Positions 63,301 through 64,000 of a stretch of DNA of 64,000 bases are shown here, in pieces. The position numbers were made by a program, and so were the translations under genes. This DNA comes from Callaeas wilsoni (taxonomy: Eukaryota; Chordata; Aves; Passeriformes; Callaeidae). The DNA is taken from positions 94,380 through 158,379 of the forward strand of contig VWPU01004884.1 in assembly GCA_013398955.1 (NCBI GenBank), given 5' to 3'. Position 1 is the first letter of the stretch. Every line of letters starts with the position of its first letter. Below the pieces are notes generated by a model. The model ran no database searches. It worked only from the letters and a program-made list of their open reading frames with translations, and was not told the origin of the DNA.

Positions 63301-63918
63301 CATTTCAGCTCAGCCAGCTTCCCCAGACCTTCCCCCATCACCATTCAGAGATTTGTGAACTGTGAGAAACAGATGTTCTCAAAGCATTTTGCTCGTACTC
63401 GAGCCCAAGAAAGACTAGAAAGGAAGGGGGGAAGAAAAAAGAAATCATTTAAGCAAATATTTCTCCCCGCCCTATTGACCCCAGAGTCCCAGGGTGTTTC
63501 CAGCAGCAATGATAAAATGTAAAACTATAACTATAAAACTGTATCAACTCCAGCCCTCTCGCTCTCGGTGCCCGTTACCGGCTCACCCGCCGCTGCCCCT
63601 CGCTGTCCCCGGGGCCGAGGGCACCGCTGCCCCTCGCTGTCCCGGGGCCGAGGGCACCGCTGTCCCTCGCTGTCCCCCGCTGTCCCCGGGGCCGAGGGCA
63701 CCGCTGCCCCTCGCTGCCCCTCGCTGTCCCCGGGGCAGCCGGCGGAGGGACGCTGCCCTGCCGAGGGCACCGCTGAGCCCCCAAACCCCCAGCAGCCCCC
63801 CGGGACAGGCTCCCCACGCGGGGCCCCACCGACCTGTGCAGGAGCAGCAGCAGCAGCACTTCGCCAGGAGCCATCCTACACCGGAGCGGGCGGGATAGCC
63901 GCGCCTGCCCGCTTTCAT
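182..63918 (-). CDS. KALRN: Kalirin, Duet/TRAD-type transcript, 5' 21 exons (partial gene)
   Basis: This is the span of 21 minus-strand coding exons totalling 2602 nt (867 codons plus one base), open throughout, with every junction GT-AG and phase-matched. Kalirin is a cytoplasmic and synaptic RhoGEF. Its second DH-PH module (GEF2) is known to act on RhoA, and its C-terminal Ig, FnIII and kinase domains occur in the longest isoforms. Approximate residues, counted from the Duet ATG: Cys-rich N-terminus 1-28, basic linker 29-190, DH 228-412, PH 422-537, Pro-rich linker 538-616, SH3 628-690, linker 691-770, Ig 771-866. Remembered human kalirin aligns almost residue for residue. TRIO differs clearly in the PH domain, the linker and the Ig domain. 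The FnIII and kinase exons are beyond the left edge; the spectrin-repeat and GEF1 exons are beyond the right edge. Identity is very secure; use of each exon is inferred from sequence only. Confidence 0.96.
304..2428 (-). other. KALRN intron 20
   Basis: A 2.1 kb intron splitting the Ig domain. No feature was seen in it. Confidence 0.88.
2429..2600 (-). CDS. KALRN: KALRN exon e20: Ig-like domain, first half
   Basis: Residues 770-826 plus two bases of Cys827 (172 nt). It starts [18 protein letters not shown], then [17 protein letters not shown], the B and C strands of an I-set Ig fold with Cys793 and Trp805. The acceptor is TTTTTTTACAG|TG and the donor TCCTG|GTAAGG. The phrase [16 protein letters not shown] is shared with TRIO. 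Confidence 0.98.
2601..3049 (-). other. KALRN intron 19
   Basis: A 449-bp intron. Its 3' end carries a (TG)8 plus T7 tract next to the e20 acceptor. A GC-richer stretch at 2810-2960 holds no recognisable exon. Confidence 0.9.
2605..2636 (-). promoter_or_regulatory. (TG)8 and T7 tract at the e20 acceptor
   Basis: On the minus strand a (TG)8 run (2636-2621) is followed by nine bases, a T7 run (2611-2605) and ACAG. This is the same layout as the TGmTn tract upstream of CFTR exon 9, where UG repeats bind TDP-43 and repress the exon. Confidence 0.7.
3050..3077 (-). CDS. KALRN: KALRN exon e19: 28-nt microexon
   Basis: Residues 761-769 plus one base: IINPNFIQE. It matches kalirin ILNPNFIQE, just before the Ig domain. 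The acceptor is TTTTTCAG|ATA and the donor AGAAG|GTGAGT. Its length is not a multiple of three, so it must be included for the Ig domain to be in frame. Confidence 0.94.
3078..11964 (-). other. KALRN intron 18 (8.9 kb)
   Basis: The second longest intron. I recognised no exon, mobile element or RNA gene in it. AT-rich sequence with TAAT cores and an HNF1-like GTTAATTAATC lies at 4850-5240. Frames of over 200 codons near 5.5-6.2 and 6.5-7.1 kb have no family resemblance and no splice logic. Confidence 0.82.
11965..12024 (-). CDS. KALRN: KALRN exon e18: 60-nt acidic cassette-like exon
   Basis: Residues 741-760: [20 protein letters not shown]. It is phase 0-0, so skipping keeps the frame. The acceptor CCAAACAAG|GAG is weak, with the pyrimidine tract lying more than 15 bases upstream. 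The donor ATGGAG|GTAGAG is moderate. The SSEESE stretch looks like casein kinase 2 sites (inference). It matches the remembered kalirin peptide. Confidence 0.94.
12025..13342 (-). other. KALRN intron 17
   Basis: A 1.3 kb intron. It holds an A-rich run at 13171-13240, which is U-rich on the transcript about 100 bases past the e17 donor, and a CA/GA microsatellite at 12711-12765. Confidence 0.9.
12711..12765 (+). repeat. GA/CA compound microsatellite
   Basis: GA repeats pass into interrupted ACAC/AGAC repeats on the plus strand inside intron 17. Confidence 0.9.
13343..13466 (-). CDS. KALRN: KALRN exon e17: basic linker after SH3
   Basis: Residues 699-740 (124 nt): [19 protein letters not shown], then [16 protein letters not shown]. 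The SWHTLR and NKVSVK phrases are shared with TRIO. The acceptor is GGTACAACAG|G and the donor GTTAAA|GTGAGT. Strongly basic, ending in phase 0. Confidence 0.96.
14445..14465. promoter_or_regulatory. Perfect inverted pair of POU octamers
   Basis: CATGCAAAT and its exact reverse complement ATTTGCATG are separated by TTG. Each arm holds a full ATGCAAAT octamer, the consensus of POU-domain factors. A 9-bp perfect dyad of this motif is unlikely by chance and suggests dimeric POU binding. Function is untested. Confidence 0.55.
15900..16687 (-). other. KALRN: Candidate alternative 3' UTR after the SH3 exon
   Basis: Reading through the e16 donor yields AAG TAA, with the stop at 16686-16684. Downstream on the minus strand lie AATAAA motifs at 16636-16612 (three), 16458-16453 and 15968-15963, in U-rich, complex sequence that does not look like repeats. 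Kalirin is known to have isoforms ending after the second SH3. This stretch could be their last exon extension, or it could be ordinary intron. Confidence 0.4.
16688..16935 (-). CDS. KALRN: KALRN exon e16: second SH3 domain
   Basis: Residues 617-698 plus two bases of Lys699 (248 nt). The SH3 core runs [14 protein letters not shown] ... [14 protein letters not shown] ... [11 protein letters not shown]. The aromatic YY, Trp677 and Pro679 supply the usual polyproline-binding surface. The acceptor is CGTTTTCAG|ACT and the donor ATCAA|GTAAGT. Unspliced reading through this donor gives Lys-TAA at once. The short TDL junction has one residue fewer than remembered human QNDL. Confidence 0.97.
16936..17785 (-). 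other. KALRN intron 15
   Basis: An 850-bp intron with no feature seen. Confidence 0.9.
17786..18024 (-). CDS. KALRN: KALRN exon e15: proline/serine-rich linker
   Basis: Residues 537-616 (239 nt). It starts [18 protein letters not shown], includes PLPPL-type [15 protein letters not shown] and ends GDKYEQSK. It joins PH to the second SH3. The acceptor is CTCTTGCAG|CG and the donor AGCAAG|GTACTG. The linker diverges more from human than the domains do, as expected for a disordered segment. Confidence 0.96.
18025..21955 (-). other. KALRN intron 14
   Basis: A 3.9 kb intron. A (TG)6 run lies near 21317 and an A-rich stretch near 20940-21000. No gene was found in it. Confidence 0.88.
21956..22127 (-). 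CDS. KALRN: KALRN exon e14: PH domain, second half
   Basis: Residues 480-536 plus one base (172 nt). It starts [20 protein letters not shown] and ends [18 protein letters not shown], the PH C-terminal helix with its invariant Trp (Trp520). The acceptor is TTTCAG|ATG and the donor AAATG|GTATGT. The internal Met at the exon start is not an initiator. Confidence 0.98.
22128..25171 (-). other. KALRN intron 13
   Basis: A 3.0 kb intron, strongly AT-rich from about 23.9 to 25.0 kb. No repeat, exon or RNA gene was recognised. Confidence 0.88.
25172..25357 (-). CDS. KALRN: KALRN exon e13: PH domain, first half
   Basis: Residues 418-479 (186 nt, phase 0-0). It starts [17 protein letters not shown], then [17 protein letters not shown] and [14 protein letters not shown]. 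These form the first PH beta strands with the usual strand-turn-strand and basic patches. TRIO has a different loop here, which supports KALRN. The acceptor is TTCCCAG|GGC and the donor ATAAAG|GTAAGA. Confidence 0.98.
25358..26239 (-). other. KALRN intron 12
   Basis: An 882-bp intron with no feature seen. Confidence 0.9.
26240..26317 (-). CDS. KALRN: KALRN exon e12: DH C-terminal helix
   Basis: Residues 392-417 (78 nt, phase 0-0): [18 protein letters not shown] then LGRLQGFE, the conserved end of the DH domain leading into PH. The acceptor is CTCTACAG|AAAG and the donor TTTGAG|GTATGC. Confidence 0.98.
26318..26635 (-). other. KALRN intron 11
   Basis: A 318-bp intron, the shortest in the window. 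Nothing is visible in it. Confidence 0.92.
26636..26686 (-). CDS. KALRN: KALRN exon e11: DH domain, short 51-nt exon
   Basis: Residues 375-391: [17 protein letters not shown]. It is phase 0-0 and matches kalirin. The acceptor is TTCTCCAG|GAC and the donor ATAGAG|GTACAT. It is too short to stand out as an open frame. Confidence 0.96.
26687..27765 (-). other. KALRN intron 10
   Basis: A 1.1 kb intron with no feature seen beyond a short CA run near 26965. Confidence 0.9.
27766..27858 (-). CDS. KALRN: KALRN exon e10: DH domain conserved region 3
   Basis: Residues 344-374 (93 nt, phase 0-0). It contains [18 protein letters not shown] (357-374), the DH signature helix (CR3) that forms most of the GTPase-binding surface. 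The acceptor is TTTTTTAG|GAGG and the donor CTCAAG|GTGAGT. Confidence 0.98.
27859..28645 (-). other. KALRN intron 9
   Basis: A 787-bp intron. The part at 28030-28190 is GC-richer, but no exon or motif is supported. Confidence 0.9.
28646..28732 (-). CDS. KALRN: KALRN exon e9: DH domain
   Basis: Residues 315-343 (87 nt, phase 0-0): [19 protein letters not shown], then [10 protein letters not shown]. The YCQNKP motif is shared by kalirin and [13 protein letters not shown] is kalirin-like. The acceptor is TTCACAG|GAG and the donor TTTGAG|GTAAGC. Confidence 0.98.
28733..29300 (-). other. KALRN intron 8
   Basis: A 568-bp intron with no feature seen. Confidence 0.92.
29301..29370 (-). CDS. KALRN: KALRN exon e8: DH domain
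   Basis: Residues 291-314 (70 nt). It encodes [20 protein letters not shown] then IKH, an amphipathic DH helix. The acceptor is TTTCAG|C and the donor AAGCAT|GTAAGT. The first base completes Asp291. Confidence 0.97.
29371..32418 (-). other. KALRN intron 7
   Basis: A 3.0 kb intron carrying the CR1 fragment described separately. Apart from that insertion I see no feature. Confidence 0.9.
30712..31330 (-). mobile_element. CR1 LINE, 5'-truncated 3' end
   Basis: The minus strand reads as the C-terminal part of CR1 ORF2. Characteristic phrases are SREV-like [46 protein letters not shown] and [15 protein letters not shown] short CR1 3' UTR follows and ends near 30712 with an ATTCTGTG octamer, the CR1 terminal repeat. 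The fragment is open for about 170 codons, so it is moderately young. It lacks the rest of ORF2 and ORF1 and is a dead copy. The open frame extends to 31432, but CR1 similarity fades beyond about 31330. It sits in intron 7 in the same orientation as KALRN. Confidence 0.95.
32419..32522 (-). CDS. KALRN: KALRN exon e7: DH domain
   Basis: Residues 257-290 plus two bases of Asp291 (104 nt). It encodes [14 protein letters not shown], then [17 protein letters not shown], a typical DH helix set. The acceptor is CCTAAAG|GGC and the donor AAAGA|GTAAGT. Confidence 0.97.
32523..33790 (-). other. KALRN intron 6
   Basis: A 1.3 kb intron with poly(A) runs on the plus strand near 33241 and 33273, which are U-rich on the transcript. 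No other feature was found. Confidence 0.9.
33791..33857 (-). CDS. KALRN: KALRN exon e6: DH domain conserved region 1
   Basis: Residues 234-256 (67 nt). It encodes [22 protein letters not shown], the first conserved helix of the DH fold. Glu239 sits where DH domains place the acidic residue that contacts GTPase switch 1 (family knowledge). The acceptor is AATTTAG|G and the donor GTGGAG|GTGAGC. It completes Met234 and ends in phase 0. Confidence 0.97.
33858..37500 (-). other. KALRN intron 5
   Basis: A 3.6 kb intron. It has a locally GC- and CpG-rich stretch at about 34960-35190 with a consensus plus-strand splice donor (see the separate entry). Elsewhere nothing stands out. Confidence 0.85.
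34960..35190 (+). other. CpG-rich stretch with plus-strand donor: possible antisense exon
   Basis: This GC-rich stretch contains a plus-strand consensus donor GAGCAG|GTGAGT (exon would end at 35111), preceded by an open frame from an ATG at 34876. Frames are open on both strands, as expected of GC-rich sequence. No protein family is recognised. It could be the first exon of an antisense noncoding RNA or simply a GC-rich intron segment. Confidence 0.2.
37501..37631 (-). CDS. KALRN: KALRN exon e5: linker into GEF2 DH domain
   Basis: Residues 191-233 plus two bases of Met234 (131 nt). It begins [13 protein letters not shown] and contains [15 protein letters not shown]. It ends at RGR, where the DH domain begins. 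The acceptor is TTTTTTTAG|ACC and the donor GGAT|GTAAGT. The split ATG is completed by e6. Two bases at the exon end decide the frame, and only the GTAAGT donor fits. Confidence 0.95.
37632..39232 (-). other. KALRN intron 4
   Basis: A 1.6 kb AT-rich intron in which I see no feature. Confidence 0.9.
39233..39328 (-). CDS. KALRN: KALRN exon e4: helical linker before DH
   Basis: Residues 159-190 (96 nt, phase 0-0), starting SSSLLAARQ and ending [14 protein letters not shown]. The acceptor is TTGCAG|TCC and the donor AAGCTG|GTAAGT. The [11 protein letters not shown] stretch is amphipathic and matches kalirin just before the DH domain. Two short overlapping frames here on the same strand are shadows. 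Confidence 0.95.
39329..42675 (-). other. KALRN intron 3
   Basis: A 3.3 kb intron with no recognised exon, RNA gene or mobile element. The repeated GGCTGGTAAT near 40590-40625 is a small local duplication. Confidence 0.85.
42676..42780 (-). CDS. KALRN: KALRN exon e3: acidic/proline linker
   Basis: Residues 124-158 (105 nt, phase 0-0). It opens [14 protein letters not shown] and continues [19 protein letters not shown]. The acceptor is CTTCAG|AAG and the donor ATATG|GTAAGG. The PLPPP stretch looks like an SH3 ligand, possibly for kalirin's own SH3 domains (inference). The symmetric phase would allow in-frame skipping. Confidence 0.96.
42781..43592 (-). other. KALRN intron 2
   Basis: This 812-bp intron shows no gene, repeat or motif that stands out. 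The end next to e2 is CpG-richer, like the exon. Confidence 0.9.
43593..43876 (-). CDS. KALRN: KALRN exon e2: basic Ser/Pro linker before GEF2
   Basis: Residues 29-123 (284 nt). The acceptor is TTCTTCCAG|ACGCAT and the donor GATGAG|GTGTGT. It is the first exon shared by long kalirin and Duet. It starts [12 protein letters not shown], contains the [19 protein letters not shown] block also found in TRIO, then a [11 protein letters not shown] basic cluster, and ends GDSADE. No catalytic domain is present; the TSP and SPGP sites look like Pro-directed phosphorylation targets (inference). All boundaries restore the kalirin reading frame. Confidence 0.96.
45560..45780. promoter_or_regulatory. CpG-retaining intronic block with E-box and MARE-like site
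   Basis: About ten CpGs survive in some 200 bases of otherwise CpG-poor intron. The block includes an E-box CACGTG (45707-45712) and, on the minus strand, a Maf/CRE-like TGCTGACGCA (45749-45740). This suggests an enhancer or weak alternative promoter, but motif content is the only evidence. Confidence 0.3.
47584..47597. repeat. Perfect 14-bp palindrome AGCACATATGTGCT
   Basis: A perfect dyad centred on CATATG is flanked on each side by the direct repeat TTGCAAA. It lies in intron 1. It may be a bHLH-type site or chance. Confidence 0.6.
50620..50850. promoter_or_regulatory. Candidate conserved noncoding element, homeodomain-motif rich
   Basis: The block has clustered TAAT/ATTA cores, a TGTCAATTCA MEIS/PBX-like site and GATTAGC. 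Its unique complex sequence has no repeat signature. The appearance is that of a developmental enhancer in a long intron, which is inference only. Confidence 0.25.
52147..52177 (-). other. AATAAA plus A12 tract: candidate transcript or retrocopy 3' end
   Basis: On the minus strand AATAAA (52177-52172) is followed 13 bases later by an A12 run (52158-52147). The spacing is that of a polyadenylated 3' end copied into DNA, or of a genuine poly(A) site beside an A-rich stretch. A further AATAAA lies about 500 bases upstream on the same strand. I recognised no parent gene or target-site duplication. Confidence 0.35.
56561..56584 (+). repeat. Short tandem repeat, TGCACTGGGG x2.4
   Basis: Two perfect copies of a 10-bp unit and a partial third occur in tandem in intron 1. 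Nothing suggests a function. Confidence 0.85.
60007..60044 (+). repeat. Purine tract with GGAA/GAAA repeats
   Basis: A pure A/G run with three GGAA units followed by GAAA units lies in intron 1. It is a simple sequence repeat. Confidence 0.85.
61080..61205 (-). repeat. Possible old MIR-like tRNA-derived SINE
   Basis: On the minus strand a B-box-like GGGTTCAAATTC (61141-61130) lies about 40-60 bases after an A-box-like TGATATAATG segment near 61193. It is followed by a TAGCTG...GTCATTG stretch at about the place where MIR has TAGCTGTGTGACCTTGG. The match is by eye and divergent. It may be chance. Confidence 0.35.
63591..63772. repeat. GC-rich minisatellite in intron 1, units of about 33-44 bp
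   Basis: Three full units lie at 63591-63624 (34 bp), 63625-63657 (33 bp) and 63658-63701 (44 bp, with an internal duplication). Degenerate units follow to about 63772. Each contains CGCTG, TCGCTGTCC, a CCGGGG core and GAGGGCAC. On the transcribed-sense (minus) strand the units are rich in GGGG runs. The long frames that cross this block on both strands result from the repeat and are not genes. Confidence 0.9.
63834..63918 (-). CDS. KALRN: KALRN exon e1: Duet/TRAD-specific first coding exon
   Basis: This exon encodes residues 1-28 plus the first base of codon 29. The peptide starts MKAGRRGY, has a GWLLAK core and ends in a run of five Cys followed by Ser-Cys-Thr. It resembles the remembered N-terminus of human Duet/TRAD, which starts MKGGDKAY, has GWLFAK and then four Cys. 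The split codon G|AC gives Asp29 on joining e2 at 43876, exactly as in human. The ATG has A at -3. The donor is ACAG|GTCGGT, with a weak C at +3. Earlier reading in this frame has no ATG within the window. The Cys cluster suggests membrane attachment by S-acylation (inference). Confidence 0.9.
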
Positions 63919-63938
63919 GCTGCCTTCGGGCTGCTCAT
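63915..63938 (-). promoter_or_regulatory. Upstream ORF of 7 codons overlapping the Duet start
   Basis: An ATG at 63938 with G at -3 opens a 7-codon reading frame. It ends in TGA at 63917-63915, so the stop overlaps the main ATG (63918-63916) as ATGA. It is on the expected 5' leader of e1 and in another frame. Such overlaps can allow termination-reinitiation and dampen translation. Whether the leader includes this ATG depends on a transcription start I cannot see. Confidence 0.5.
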
Positions 63939-63980
63939 GGCAAGGAGCCACCGGCCCGCTTGCGAAAAACAACAAGTCAA

Positions 63981-64000
63981 ATAATAATAATAGTAATAAT
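63981..64000. repeat. (TAA)n-like microsatellite at the window edge
   Basis: An imperfect AAT/TAA trinucleotide run, with one TAG interruption, reaches the window end about 65 bases upstream of the Duet ATG. It is an abrupt AT-rich edge to the CpG-rich block, and its full length is cut off. Confidence 0.8.

Larger units (their letters stand above)
43877..63833 (-). other. KALRN intron 1 (about 20 kb), Duet first exon to shared exon
   Basis: No coding exon was recognised in this intron. It holds the GC minisatellite next to e1, an A16 run (63021-63036), a possible MIR-like SINE near 61.1 kb, a purine (GGAA/GAAA) tract at 60007-60044, a 10-bp tandem repeat at 56561-56584, an AATAAA plus A-tract at 52147-52177, a homeodomain-motif-rich block near 50.7 kb, a 14-bp palindrome at 47584-47597 and a CpG-retaining block near 45.6-45.8 kb. 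The rest looks like ordinary unique intron. Confidence 0.85.
63541..63970 (-). promoter_or_regulatory. CpG-rich promoter-proximal block of the Duet isoform
   Basis: GC and CpG content rise sharply here compared with the AT-leaning introns, and the block surrounds e1. This is the usual setting of a CpG-island promoter. Only 82 bases lie upstream of the ATG inside the window, so the transcription start and core promoter may lie past 64000. No TATA box is visible. Confidence 0.6.

Noticed and set aside
62908..63522. 204-codon plus-strand open frame near the right edge
   Set aside because: It runs through a Lys run encoded by the A16 tract and has no domain. It looks like a chance frame.
182..63918. 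TRIO as the identity of the gene
   Set aside because: The PH loop with [12 protein letters not shown], the linker with PLPPLKIS and the Ig segment with [13 protein letters not shown] fit kalirin, whereas remembered TRIO has different sequences at each place.
63917..63975. Longer Duet N-terminus starting at a TTG at 63975
   Set aside because: It is not an ATG. The downstream ATG at 63918 matches the start of human Duet and has A at -3.
63494..63984. Several overlapping long frames on both strands at the right edge, rich in Arg, Pro and Gly
   Set aside because: They are produced by the GC-rich minisatellite and have no domain resemblance. Only the 85-nt Duet exon within the block fits kalirin and splice rules.
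1..64000. CRISPR arrays, operons, phage or plasmid systems
   Set aside because: The window is eukaryotic, with spliced exons throughout, and no such structure is present.

Overview
The window is vertebrate, and almost certainly avian, nuclear DNA. Coding sequence is split into short exons with GT-AG boundaries. The introns are AT-leaning. A CR1 retrotransposon 3' end of the type common in birds lies at about 30.7-31.3 kb. I cannot name the species.

One protein-coding gene dominates and runs right to left on the minus strand: KALRN (kalirin), a Rho-family guanine nucleotide exchange factor. I rebuilt 21 consecutive coding exons, from 63918 down to 182. All splice phases agree, giving 867 continuous codons with no frameshift or stop. 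In order they encode a short cysteine-rich N-terminus, a basic Ser/Pro-rich linker, the second DH domain (GEF2), its PH domain, a proline-rich linker, the second SH3 domain, a basic then acidic linker, and one Ig-like domain. The paralogue TRIO is excluded by the PH, linker and Ig residues. The fibronectin III and kinase exons expected next would lie to the left of position 1. The spectrin repeats and GEF1 would lie to the right of 64000.

The right edge (about 63.54-64.0 kb) is a CpG-rich block around the alternative first exon of the short Duet/TRAD isoform, which starts at GEF2. This exon (63834-63918) joins the shared exon at 43876 across a 20 kb intron by a phase-matched split Asp codon. 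It carries a run of five Cys codons, a 7-codon upstream ORF whose stop overlaps the main ATG, and an unusual GTCGGT donor followed by G-runs. A GC-rich minisatellite lies just downstream.

The rest is intronic. The points most worth a second look are: a (TG)8 plus T7 tract before the first Ig exon, resembling the TGmTn tract of CFTR; a TAA formed by reading through the donor of the SH3 exon, followed by several AATAAA signals, which may be the end of an SH3-terminated isoform; a perfect dyad of two POU octamers at 14445-14465; CpG-retaining or homeodomain-motif-rich blocks at 45.6 and 50.7 kb; an AATAAA plus A-tract at 52.15 kb; and a possible MIR-like SINE at 61.1 kb. I found no rRNA, tRNA, CRISPR array, prokaryotic feature or second protein-coding gene.
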